From Wujia chipingensis (GTDB lineage Bacteria > Bacillota > Clostridia > Lachnospirales > Lachnospiraceae), in the NCBI RefSeq assembly GCF_014337155.1, contig NZ_CP060632.1, forward strand, positions 784,501 to 848,500: a DNA stretch of 64,000 bases, written 5' to 3'. The notes beneath the pieces were generated by a model, which was given only the letters and a program-made list of their open reading frames with translations, searched no databases and was not told the origin of the DNA. The position numbers and the translations under genes were made by a program. Shown here piece after piece: positions 26,162-34,368 of the stretch (the stretch's first letter is position 1; the number at the start of each line of letters is the position of its first letter).

Positions 26162-26626
26162 ATGACATTTGAAAAAGCAACTGCTCAAGATACAGGTATG
26201 TTGACAGAACTTAGAATCGCATATTTGCAAGAGGATTTAGGAGAAATTGAGGCTGTTGATTTAGAATTGATAGAGTCCTTATTGCCAGGTTATTATGAAA
26301 AACATCTTAATAGGAATCTAATGGTCTATGTTGCACGCAATGAGAAGGATATCGTTTCCTGTGCATTCTTGTTGATCGTGGAAAAACCTATGAGCCCATC
26401 ATTTATTACCGGGAAGACGGGGACTGTTTTGAATGTTTATACGAAGCCAGAGTATAGGAAAAAAGGATATGCTAAGAAATTAATGAACATGATGTTGGAG
26501 GACGCAAAAGCAGAAAACGTGAGCATTATTGAATTAAAGGCAACAGAGGATGGATATTCCTTATACCAATCTGTTGGGTTTGAAGATGTTGCAGCCAAGT
26601 ATCATAATATGAGAATTTCGTTGTAG
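26162..26626 (+). CDS. GNAT-family N-acetyltransferase
   Basis: A 154-residue acetyltransferase with the acetyl-CoA motif A region VLNVYTKPEYRKKGYAKKLM (R-x-x-G-x-A) near residues 96-115. GGAGGA at 26150-26155 is correctly spaced for the ATG at 26162, not for the ATG at 26156. Substrate unknown. It stands alone between HipBA and decayed genes. Confidence 0.85.
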   Translation: MTFEKATAQDTGMLTELRIAYLQEDLGEIEAVDLELIESLLPGYYEKHLNRNLMVYVARNEKDIVSCAFLLIVEKPMSPSFITGKTGTVLNVYTKPEYRKKGYAKKLMNMMLEDAKAENVSIIELKATEDGYSLYQSVGFEDVAAKYHNMRISL

Positions 26627-26745
26627 GATTTGGCAGGAATCTAAATGCTATGTTGGATGATGGAGACAATTTCTTAACAGTCTTCAAACATGCATTAGAG
26701 TATAGTCTGGAGTTAGGATTACCAATAGAGATAGAGGCATTGTAG
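26627..26745 (+). pseudogene. Orphan 3' gene fragment
   Basis: An open stretch in a frame different from the GNAT gene reads GRNLNAMLDDGDNFLTVF and ends LELGLPIEIEAL before a stop at 26743. It lacks its own ribosome site and start. It looks like the tail of a lost gene, and I do not recognise the family. The bases up to 26819 hold no other supported feature. Confidence 0.35.
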
Positions 26746-26819
26746 ATGTAAGCGTCCCTACTGTATGACCAGAAATAATCCCAATATGCTGTATAAGGAT
26801 TATTGGAGAGAATAGGAAA

Positions 26820-27385
26820 ATGAAATATTATAAATTGTCAATGGATATGAATAGGGGAAATGATATAATCTGTCATTTTGATGACAAGTTTACAATTCCG
26901 CAGAACGCATTGATTATGGGTAAGTACTTTAATCAATGGGATGATAAAACGGTTATTCGTTTTTCAATCGAGGAAGGAAGTGTTTGGACCGATTATTTGG
27001 CAAATGACAAAGGATGGTTTTTGGTGTCCGAGAAATTGAAAAAATCCTTGAATCCGTAGATACAGATATTCAGTTCTTGAAAGTTACTGTTGAAGAATAT
27101 AATGGGTTATGATTATCCCGAAAATATTACTTCGCAAATGTATTACGGGTCGTAGATGCACTCTGTTTAGAAAAATCAAAGTATTTTGAGACCGAAATTT
27201 CGGGTATTGGGACAGTGTATACAGTAAGTAAGTATGGTATATATTCTGACAAAACGGAGAATTCGGATGTATCCAAATTAGGAAACAGACAACAGGTACC
27301 ATTGTTTGTTTCTGAAAAATTTAAGATCCTAATGGAGGAAGAAAGTATAACAGGAATAACACTTACGGAAATAGCTGTTCAGTAA
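26820..27385 (+). pseudogene. Decayed Imm11/DUF1629-like immunity protein gene
   Basis: The first 79 codons form an intact start (MKYYKLSMDMNRGNDIICHF, then NALIMGKYF), ending SEKLKKSLNP. Restoring one A in the A run near 27040 continues the protein (ILESVDTDIQFLKV). After a stop near 27111 the same frame resumes as YYFANVLRVVDALCLEKSKY, then VPLFVSEKFKILMEEE, and ends at 27385. The layout (FANVLxVVDAL, VSEKFK, GITLTE) resembles DUF1629/Imm11 proteins that accompany polymorphic toxins. At least one frameshift plus a nonsense codon or a second frameshift is present. Confidence 0.6.
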
Positions 27386-27534
27386 AAAAATATTTGCTTT
27401 ATATTTTTGAGACTCCAACAACATTAAAACTTATGTACATCATCTGTCTGACATAGAAAAACAGGCAGATCGGGAAGGTGGATGCGGAGATATTTAGGAA
27501 TATTACCTGATGAAAGAAAAAATAGAAGATTAGA

Positions 27535-27565
27535 AAATGTACAATATATCAATTTGTACATTTTT
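27535..27565 (+). terminator. AT-rich terminator-like hairpin
   Basis: A 10-bp stem AAATGTACAA / TTGTACATTT with T residues overlapping its 3' end. It lies between the decayed immunity gene and the exoprotein promoter. The rest of the 245-base gap shows no gene. Confidence 0.55.
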
Positions 27566-27590
27566 ATTATATAGAATCTTATGATATAAT
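27562..27590 (+). promoter_or_regulatory. Extended -10 promoter of the ChW exoprotein
   Basis: TGATATAAT (27582-27590) is an extended -10 element; TTTTAT at 27562-27567 is a weak -35 at 17 bases. Confidence 0.6.
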
Positions 27591-27630
27591 CTAATCAGTA
27601 AATATAAATAAACGATGGGGAGAAATCAAT

Positions 27631-29220
27631 ATGAAGAAAGGTATGAAAAAACTTGCAACAACACTTCTTGCAGCACTGCTCATGATCACGCAGCTTCCGG
27701 CGGTTGAGAGCAAAGCTGCAACATCGATCGGAATGTCCGGAAAAGCGCACGTGCAGAGCTACGGTGACACAAACGGACGAATCATTTACGAGAATGGAAT
27801 TGAGACGCTTGTGCTTGGCACGAGAGGACAGGCAAAACGGGTAGAATCAATCACTGTTAATCTGAAGAATAACACAGGTTACACAGGAACGATTCAGTAC
27901 CGGGTACATCGACAGACATACGGATGGACGGATTGGACTACAAGTGGTCAGCCAGCTGGTACAACCGGACAGGGTAAACGTCTGGAAGCCATGCAGATCC
28001 GGCTCACGGGAGAGCTTGCAAACCATTATGATGTCCGTTACCGTGTACACATTCAGACATATGGAGATAACCAAGGCTGGGTATACAATGGAGCGTTGGC
28101 AGGCACTACTGGCGAAGCAAAGAGACTGGAAGAAGTCAAGATTCAGATCGTTCCGAAGAATATAGCATCTGAGACACCAAGTATCAACTACCGTGTACAT
28201 AGACAGACCTACGGCTGGGAAACAACCTGGGCGAAAGATGGAGCGGTCAGCGGTACAACCGGGCAGGGCAAACGTCTCGAAGGTATCAGTATCGATATTA
28301 AGGGAACGAGCTATTGTGGAAGCGTTGAGTATCAGACACATGTTCAGTCTTATGGATGGATGAATTGGGTAGCAGATGGAGCTATGAGTGGAACAAGCGG
28401 ACAGGCGAAGCGTCTGGAAGCAATCCGGATCCGGCTTACAGGTGAACTTGCAAACCATTATGATATCTACTATCGTGTACATGCACAGTCCTTCGGATGG
28501 ATGGGCTGGGCTAAGAACGGCGAAGCAGCAGGAACAGCCCGCTATGCGAAGCGTTTGGAAGCAATCCAGATCGTACTCTGCAGGAAGGGAACAGCTCCCG
28601 GAGCAAATGTAGCAGGTATCGTATCTGCAACGTCGGACAGTTACAAAGACGCGTTGAATCCGACACCAACGACGCCGACAACTCCGACAGTACCGACAGT
28701 ACCGACGACACCAACAGTGCCACAGAACCCAACGTTGCAGCCGGCATTGACACAGACAGTAACATATTATCAGTGTGATAGCTGCAATAATATTTATAGA
28801 ACGGAAGAAGAGTTGGAACAGCACTTCGCATTCTGGGATCCTAAATACCATGTAATCTGCAGTTGTGGAGTCAACAAAGCAGGAACCAAGCGGACAGCAA
28901 CATTCACAATCAGGGATGCATATTACAGCAATCAGGTAGTTCCGGAAACGCATAAGGTTGTATGGGTAGCGACAGAACCGGCGTATACTGAGACGAAAGA
29001 AATAGTGGAAATGGTACCATACAGCTACTGTTTTATGTGTAAAAAAAGATTTTATAAAGATGACATAGCTGCTGATGGAGAATATATATCAGACCATACA
29101 TACAATCATATAATGAATGGAGATCCTTACAGCAATATAATAGACGGAGAAAAGGAACGTCGTGTAGTGGGAACAGAAACTGTTACAGAACCAGAATATG
29201 GTTATTACGAAGTACAGTAG
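27631..29220 (+). CDS. Secreted ChW-repeat protein with C2H2-like C-terminal motifs
   Basis: A 529-residue exported protein. Signal peptide at 1-30 (MKKLATTLLAALLMITQLPA). Residues about 35-320 hold six or seven ChW (clostridial hydrophobic, conserved W) repeats of about 45 residues, each with YRVHxQTYGW, then AGTTGQGKRLEAIQIRL-like sequence. A Thr/Pro linker (about 345-375) follows. The C-terminal 150 residues carry two Cys-x2-Cys...His-rich units: CDSCNNIYRTEEELEQHF and CFMCKKRFYKDD with later HTYNH. ChW proteins act at the cell surface in adhesion or polymer binding; the finger-like part is unusual in an exported protein. Confidence 0.85.
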   Translation: MKKGMKKLATTLLAALLMITQLPAVESKAATSIGMSGKAHVQSYGDTNGRIIYENGIETLVLGTRGQAKRVESITVNLKNNTGYTGTIQYRVHRQTYGWTDWTTSGQPAGTTGQGKRLEAMQIRLTGELANHYDVRYRVHIQTYGDNQGWVYNGALAGTTGEAKRLEEVKIQIVPKNIASETPSINYRVHRQTYGWETTWAKDGAVSGTTGQGKRLEGISIDIKGTSYCGSVEYQTHVQSYGWMNWVADGAMSGTSGQAKRLEAIRIRLTGELANHYDIYYRVHAQSFGWMGWAKNGEAAGTARYAKRLEAIQIVLCRKGTAPGANVAGIVSATSDSYKDALNPTPTTPTTPTVPTVPTTPTVPQNPTLQPALTQTVTYYQCDSCNNIYRTEEELEQHFAFWDPKYHVICSCGVNKAGTKRTATFTIRDAYYSNQVVPETHKVVWVATEPAYTETKEIVEMVPYSYCFMCKKRFYKDDIAADGEYISDHTYNHIMNGDPYSNIIDGEKERRVVGTETVTEPEYGYYEVQ

Positions 29221-29245
29221 CAATAGAAAAATAAATAGGTAAAGT

Positions 29246-29278
29246 AAAAGGAACAATCTTATGGTTGTTCCTTTTTTT
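29246..29278 (+). terminator. Terminator after the ChW exoprotein
   Basis: An 11-bp stem AAAAGGAACAA / TTGTTCCTTTT with an 8-base loop runs into a T tract ending at 29278. Confidence 0.9.
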
Positions 29279-29334
29279 GATGCTTTCTTTTAACTGTTTA
29301 GAAAGCTCCAACAGCGGGTATATAGATTCCCTCT

Positions 29335-29362
29335 TTGAAGAATATTATGATAAATTTATAAT
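29335..29362 (+). promoter_or_regulatory. Promoter of the nucleotidyltransferase gene
   Basis: TTGAAG (29335-29340) and TATAAT (29357-29362) with a 16-base spacer, about 20 bases upstream of the ATG at 29383. Confidence 0.6.
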
Positions 29363-29382
29363 CTTGAAAGAGGTGACTGTGT

Positions 29383-29715
29383 ATGGTTAAAGAAAATGAA
29401 TGTCGGCATGAACAATCATTAAAGTATGCGATTAATGTTTTAACGAAAGATTACTGGGAATATGTGCAGTGCATTTATTTATACGGCAGCTATGCAAGAA
29501 AGGATCATAAATACAATTCGGATGTTGATCTGTTCGTGTGTGTATCTGAGAATACCACGGCACGGGTGGCTGCGCACATGAGAAGTGATGTAGTACCGGA
29601 TGATTATAATTTGCCGATCGTGGAGCTTATGATAAGTAAATCTGGGCTCAGAAATCCGAGTCCTCAGTTTATGAGAAATCTAGAAAGGGATGCTATCCTA
29701 TTATGGAAGAAATAA
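29383..29715 (+). CDS. MNT-type minimal nucleotidyltransferase
   Basis: A 110-residue nucleotidyltransferase-fold protein with the active-site signature LYGSYARKDHKYNSDVDLFV (GS-x10-DxD, residues about 31-50). Such proteins usually act as MNT antitoxins paired with a HEPN toxin, but no HEPN gene is adjacent, so it is an orphan here. AAAGAGGT precedes the start. Confidence 0.82.
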   Translation: MVKENECRHEQSLKYAINVLTKDYWEYVQCIYLYGSYARKDHKYNSDVDLFVCVSENTTARVAAHMRSDVVPDDYNLPIVELMISKSGLRNPSPQFMRNLERDAILLWKK

Positions 29716-29725
29716 TGGAAATCTC

Positions 29726-29781
29726 TTGACAAAACAGTAAAGAACAGTAAAAATAATAAAAAAGAGTAAAGAACAGTAAAA
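29726..29781 (+). promoter_or_regulatory. Promoter region with 17-bp direct repeats
   Basis: TTGACA at 29726-29731 is followed by two identical copies of AGTAAAGAACAGTAAAA (29736-29752 and 29765-29781), each itself two AGTAAA units. They immediately precede the ribosome site of a broken ATPase gene and may have been its operator. Confidence 0.55.
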
Positions 29782-29791
29782 GAGGCGCGCG

Positions 29792-30172
29792 ATGCAAAAT
29801 CCATTTACATTAGTTTTGGGTAAGAGTCCGTTGGAATCAATCTCCAGATTGGCACAGACGAATGAGATTATTGATTCGTTTTCGTCAGAATGAATGAACC
29901 AGCAGATTTATATGATTACGGGAGTCCGGGGCAGCGGAAAGACTGTAATGCTGACAGATATATCGAAGCATTTTCGTAAAGACAAGGATTGGATTGTAAT
30001 AGAACTGAATCCAGATCGTGACTTGCTGCATAGTTTTGCTGCAAAGTTATACGATCAAAAAAATCTGAAGGATTTGTTTATAAAAGCAAAGCTGGATTTA
30101 TCAGTATTAAGGATTGGAGTGTCTATTGAAAAATCGAATCCTTTTTTGATATTTCGAGGAAAATTGTATTGA
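29792..30172 (+). pseudogene. Broken AAA ATPase gene, N-terminal fragment
   Basis: The gene starts at ATG 29792 (MQNPFTLVLGKSPLE) after AGAGGCG. It meets an in-frame TGA at 29891 just before the Walker A motif ITGVRGSGKT, continues in frame to about VSIEKSNP, then derails and stops at 30172. Only about 125 of the usual 350 or more codons remain. The family is the archaeal-type ATPase group with ELNPDRDLLHSFAAKLY after Walker A. The break coincides with the right edge of the island, 25 bases before the cobA-hemD start. Confidence 0.75.
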
Positions 30173-30197
30173 CACATGTATAAAGGATGAATTGGAA

Positions 30198-31712
30198 ATG
30201 GTATATTTAATCGGAGCAGGTCCCGGTGATCCGGGATTGATTACATACAAAGGCTTGCAGATCTTAAAATCGTGCGATGCGGTAATCTACGACCGGCTTG
30301 GGACGGGGGAGCTTCTCGATCTTGTGCGACCGGATTGTGCGAAAATCTATGTTGGCAAGCAGGCAGGTGCGCATTATAAGAAGCAGGAGGAAATCAACCG
30401 GATTCTGGTAGAGACCGCAGGAAAATACGAGAATGTTGTCCGCTTAAAGGGCGGCGATTCATTTGTATTCGGACGTGGCGGTGAGGAAATCCTTACATTG
30501 CAGGAATCAGATATTCCGTTTCAGGTGATTCCGGGTGTGACTTCTGCGATTGCGGTGCCGGAGGTGCTTGGAATTCCTGTGACGCATCGGGAGATGAGCC
30601 GGAGTTTCCATGTGATTACCGGACATACGAAGAAGGGCGAGGCAGATGCACTTGCGAATATTCATAAACAGGAGGGAACCAGTGTGTTCCTGATGGGACT
30701 TTCGAATCTGGAACCGATTATGCAGAGACTGCGCGAAGAGGGGGAATCGGAGGAGACACCGGTCAGTGTGATTTCAAATGGTATGCTGCCCGGAGAGACA
30801 ATCGTGCGCGGTACGGTAGGGACGATCGGCAAGCTTGTTTCGAAGAACGAGCTTGTTTCACCGGCAATCATAGTCGTCGGGCAGACAGCTGCCTGCACGA
30901 TGAAGGATAAGAAGCGCAGTGCGATTGATGGCTGCAAGATCGGCGTGGTTGGCACGGCAGTATTCCGGGAGAAACTGCGCGGACTGCTGGAAGAAAAAGG
31001 CGCATCGCTGTTTTCAATCTGTGATATGCATGTCAGAACGTGTCCGGATATGGAGAAGTTGGATGTGGCAATTCAGAATTTGAAGGATTACCAGTGGATC
31101 GTATTCACAAGCCAGAACGGAATCAGGTTATTCTTTGACCGGGTGCGCGCGTGTGCAGTCGATCTTCGGAAGTTTACAGATATCCGATTTGCAGTGGTTG
31201 GAAGTGGCTGTGCGCAGGCGCTGGAGCAGTATGGATTTTATGCAGATTATATACCGGAGCAATATACGACAGAAAGTCTTGCAAATGGGCTTTGTACCAT
31301 TGTAAAATCAGGAGAAAAGGTTTTGATTCCGCGGGCGAAGGAAGGAAGTCTGGTCTTAGAACAGATTCTATCTGCGAACCGGATTGACGCGGAGATTCTA
31401 TCCATCTACGATGTGCGTGGCGCGCGGACAGAAAACTGGAAATACTTAAATAATTACGATGCAATTTTATTTGCAAGCGCTTCCGGGGTGCATGCATTTG
31501 CAGATTGCCTTGCCGAGACCGGACAGCCAGACTGGAATCCAGCACAAGGAAAGAAGCGCATTGTACTTGGCACAATCGGACAGGTGACAGCAGACGCCCT
31601 TATAAAATGTGGTCTGCCCGCCGATGTCATTCCGGAGAAGTGCGATGCGGAAGGCCTGGTAAGGGCATTGGATAGTGCGTTTGACGTGAAAAATACAGAT
31701 AATAAGGTGTAA
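30198..31712 (+). CDS. cobA: Uroporphyrinogen-III C-methyltransferase / uroporphyrinogen-III synthase fusion
   Basis: A 504-residue fusion. Residues 1-240 are the SAM-dependent methyltransferase (VYLIGAGPGDPGLITYKG, VRLKGGDSFVFGRGGEE, IPGVTSAIAVPEVLGIPVTHR) that makes precorrin-2. The rest (about 250-495) is the HemD synthase (WIVFTSQNGIRLFFDRV, FASASGVHAF) that cyclises hydroxymethylbilane. CobA-HemD fusions are common in clostridia. AAGGA at 30183 sets the ATG at 30198; an in-frame TTG at 30192 is less likely. It would normally follow hemC but is separated from it by the island. Confidence 0.93.
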   Translation: MVYLIGAGPGDPGLITYKGLQILKSCDAVIYDRLGTGELLDLVRPDCAKIYVGKQAGAHYKKQEEINRILVETAGKYENVVRLKGGDSFVFGRGGEEILTLQESDIPFQVIPGVTSAIAVPEVLGIPVTHREMSRSFHVITGHTKKGEADALANIHKQEGTSVFLMGLSNLEPIMQRLREEGESEETPVSVISNGMLPGETIVRGTVGTIGKLVSKNELVSPAIIVVGQTAACTMKDKKRSAIDGCKIGVVGTAVFREKLRGLLEEKGASLFSICDMHVRTCPDMEKLDVAIQNLKDYQWIVFTSQNGIRLFFDRVRACAVDLRKFTDIRFAVVGSGCAQALEQYGFYADYIPEQYTTESLANGLCTIVKSGEKVLIPRAKEGSLVLEQILSANRIDAEILSIYDVRGARTENWKYLNNYDAILFASASGVHAFADCLAETGQPDWNPAQGKKRIVLGTIGQVTADALIKCGLPADVIPEKCDAEGLVRALDSAFDVKNTDNKV

Positions 31713-31727
31713 AATGTAGATGGAGGT

Positions 31728-31945
31728 GGATATACTTACCAATTCTTAAGCAGACCGTTGAAGCACGCTGGCACTTAATGAGCGACAGTTTCTTTGTCGC
31801 GAATTTAGTACCACTGCGTGCTGAACCGAGCGAGGAGACATCCATGGAACGTAGTTCCATTTAGGATGGATGTCGACGACTTATCACAGAGCATAGCGAT
31901 GTGATGTTACCCGTGCGCGTCTGCGTAGAAATGGTAAGTATGTTC
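31728..31945 (+). ncRNA. Multibranched structured element between cobA-hemD and hemB
   Basis: The 296-base gap before hemB holds a fold closed by a long helix: 31728-31741 with 31932-31945 (14 pairs incl. G-U), then 31743-31746 with 31927-31930 and GCAGAC 31750-31755 with GTCTGC 31919-31924. Inside are arms AGCACGC 31762 / GCGTGCT 31816 enclosing GCGACA/TGTCGC, GACATCC 31837 / GGATGTC 31868 enclosing ATGGAAC-GTA-GTTCCAT, and ATCACA 31883 / TGTGAT 31900. I do not recognise a known riboswitch. It could be a structured leader of hemB-hemL or a MITE-like element. The helices are seen directly; function is unknown. Confidence 0.65.
31840..31868 (+). repeat. Small hairpin repeat module (copy B)
   Basis: ATGGAAC-GTA-GTTCCAT flanked by TCC and TTAGGATG, homologous to copy A at 7826-7863. 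One stem base pair differs by a compensatory double change (G-C to A-T). Confidence 0.7.
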
Positions 31946-32008
31946 AACTCCTGTAGAGAGGTACATTTATAATTACTGTAAGTTATAGGAAAAGAGGAAT
32001 ATACACAC

Positions 32009-32977
32009 ATGATACGATTAAGAAGATTGAGAGAAAATGAAGTACTGCGAAACATGGTGCGCGAGACACAAATCAGCAAATCCGATCTCGTCTACCCGGT
32101 ATTCATCAAAGAAGGAACCAATGAGAAGAACCCGGTCGATTCCATGCCGGGCATCTACCAGTATACATTGGATCGGTTCGATGAGGAACTAGAGCGCATA
32201 CAGGCGGCTGGCATTCCGGCAATTTTGATCTTCGGTATCCCGGAGCACAAGGATGAATGCGGCAGCGGCGCTTACGATGAAAATGGTATCACACAGCGTG
32301 CGGTGCGCGAGATCAAGAAGAAAGCACCGGAACTTTTGATTATCGCAGATGTGTGCCTGTGCGAATATACCTCCCACGGACATTGCGGATTGGTGAAGGA
32401 CGGAAAAATACTGAACGATGAGACACTTCCGCTGTTGGCTAAGATGGCAGTAACACTTGCCAAAGCGGGCGCAGACATGATCGCACCGTCCGACATGATG
32501 GATGGACATATCGCATATCTGCGGAAGGCATTGGATGAAAATGGATGCGTGGATACATTGCTTATGGGATACAGCGCGAAGTTCGCGTCCGGATATTATT
32601 CTCCGTTCCGGGATGCGGCACATTCCGCTCCGGCATTCGGCGATCGCAGAACGTACCAGATGGACCCTGCAAATGGCAGGGAAGCATTGCGCGAATGTGA
32701 GGCAGATATCGAAGAGGGGGCGGATATCATTATGGTAAAGCCGGCACTTGCTTATCTCGATATCGTGAAAGCGGTGCGTGGCGAGACGAAGCATCCACTC
32801 GCAGTCTACAATGTAAGCGGCGAGTATTCGATGGTCAAGGCAGCAGCGATAAACGGCTGGATCGATGAGAAGCGTATCGTTATGGAGAACATGATCGCGA
32901 TGAAACGTGCCGGTGCGGATATTATCATAACCTATCATGCACTTGACGTGGCTAGATGGCTGCAGGATGAACAATAA
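32009..32977 (+). CDS. hemB: Porphobilinogen synthase
   Basis: A 322-residue delta-aminolevulinate dehydratase. The metal-binding cysteine cluster is DVCLCEYTSHGHCG (about 118-131), the Schiff-base lysines lie in GYSAKFASG and MVKPALAYLD, and YNVSGEYSM is conserved. It condenses two 5-aminolevulinate molecules. The start follows AAAAGAGG. The upstream gap carries the structured element. Confidence 0.96.
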   Translation: MIRLRRLRENEVLRNMVRETQISKSDLVYPVFIKEGTNEKNPVDSMPGIYQYTLDRFDEELERIQAAGIPAILIFGIPEHKDECGSGAYDENGITQRAVREIKKKAPELLIIADVCLCEYTSHGHCGLVKDGKILNDETLPLLAKMAVTLAKAGADMIAPSDMMDGHIAYLRKALDENGCVDTLLMGYSAKFASGYYSPFRDAAHSAPAFGDRRTYQMDPANGREALRECEADIEEGADIIMVKPALAYLDIVKAVRGETKHPLAVYNVSGEYSMVKAAAINGWIDEKRIVMENMIAMKRAGADIIITYHALDVARWLQDEQ

Positions 32978-33026
32978 AATGATTCGCAGGAATGTGTATC
33001 GCGATAGATGAGGAGGAAGCATAATC

Positions 33027-34298
33027 ATGCAGACAGAATCAGAACAGTTATTTGAAGAATCCAAGAAATATATTCCGGGTGGCGTGAATTCGCCGGTGCG
33101 TGCATTCGGCTCAGTCGGACGCTCCCCGATTTTTATAAAAAAAGCAAAAGGCTCCCGTATATTCGATGAGGATGGGAGGGAATATATAGATTATGTATGT
33201 TCATGGGGACCTGGAATCCTCGGACATGCAAAGGAGACGGTAATCGAAGCGGTAAAGGCGGCCTGCGATGATGGACTGACCTTTGGTGCACCGACCAGAA
33301 AAGAGCTGGAGATCGCGGAGCTTATCACAGCGCATATGCCTTCAATGGAAATGTCTCGTATGGTAAATTCCGGTACAGAGGCGGTGATGAGTGCAATCCG
33401 CGCGGCACGTGGATTTACTGGAAGAGATTACATTGTGAAATTCAAGGGATGCTATCATGGACATAGTGACGGACTTTTGGTAAAGGCAGGCTCTGGCGTG
33501 ATCACACAGACGGTGGCAAACAGTGCGGGTGTCCCGGAGGGCTATGCGAAATATACTCTCGTTGCAGAGTATAACGATGAGGAATCCGTAAAACAGTTAT
33601 TCGATGCGTATAAGGGACAGATTGCAGCAATCATTGTCGAGCCGGTTGCGGCAAATATGGGTGTTGTGCCACCGAAGGCAGGATTTTTAGAGTTCCTGCG
33701 TGACATCACGCAGACGGATGGTGCATTACTGATCTTCGATGAAGTTATCACAGGATTCCGTCTGGCACCGGGTGGCGCACAGGAATATTTCCATATCAAG
33801 CCGGATCTGACAACACTTGGCAAGATCGTTGGTGGCGGTATGCCGGTTGGAACCTACGGAGGCAGACGCGAGATCATGCAGTGCGTGGCACCGCTTGGCG
33901 AGGTATATCAGGCAGGAACCCTGTCCGGTAATCCGATTGCGATGACCGCAGGCATTGAGACATTGAAGCTGCTGGATGCACATCCGGAAGTGTATGCAAA
34001 GCTCGAAGGAAAAACCGCAGGACTTGCACAGGCAGCAAGAGAGGCATTTGGCAATCGGGTCTGTGTCAACCAGATCGGCTCATTGATGAGCATTTTCTTC
34101 ACAGACAAGCAGGTAGTTGATATGGATACCGCCATGACGAGCGACACGAAGCAGTATGCAGCATTCTTCCGACATATGCTTGATCATGGAATCAACCTCG
34201 CTCCATCGCAGTTTGAGGCAATGTTTATCTCAGATGCACATACAGAGGAAGATATCCGGAAAACGATTGATGTTATGAAAGAATTTGCACACAGATAG
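33027..34298 (+). CDS. hemL: Glutamate-1-semialdehyde 2,1-aminomutase
   Basis: A 423-residue class III PLP enzyme giving 5-aminolevulinate from the HemA product. Signatures are YIPGGVNSPVRAFG at the N-terminus, FDEVITGFR for the PLP aspartate, and the PLP lysine in LTTLGKIVGGGMPVG. With hemA, hemB, hemC and cobA-hemD it makes precorrin-2, which the SirC domain oxidises for siroheme. GAGGAGGAAG precedes the start. Confidence 0.96.
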   Translation: MQTESEQLFEESKKYIPGGVNSPVRAFGSVGRSPIFIKKAKGSRIFDEDGREYIDYVCSWGPGILGHAKETVIEAVKAACDDGLTFGAPTRKELEIAELITAHMPSMEMSRMVNSGTEAVMSAIRAARGFTGRDYIVKFKGCYHGHSDGLLVKAGSGVITQTVANSAGVPEGYAKYTLVAEYNDEESVKQLFDAYKGQIAAIIVEPVAANMGVVPPKAGFLEFLRDITQTDGALLIFDEVITGFRLAPGGAQEYFHIKPDLTTLGKIVGGGMPVGTYGGRREIMQCVAPLGEVYQAGTLSGNPIAMTAGIETLKLLDAHPEVYAKLEGKTAGLAQAAREAFGNRVCVNQIGSLMSIFFTDKQVVDMDTAMTSDTKQYAAFFRHMLDHGINLAPSQFEAMFISDAHTEEDIRKTIDVMKEFAHR

Positions 34299-34368
34299 AT
34301 CGTGGATAAAATAAGAAATTGATTAAAAAATGAAACGAATGAAATAGAAACCAGTTTGGAGGAAAACG

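Noticed and set aside
27847..28953. 368-codon - strand frame opposite the ChW protein
   Set aside because: It is a shadow of repeated coding units; Cys-rich composition with no domain and no start signals.
31728..31945. Cobalamin riboswitch in front of hemB
   Set aside because: A CCACTG stretch recalls the B12 box, but the remaining conserved core of that riboswitch is absent.
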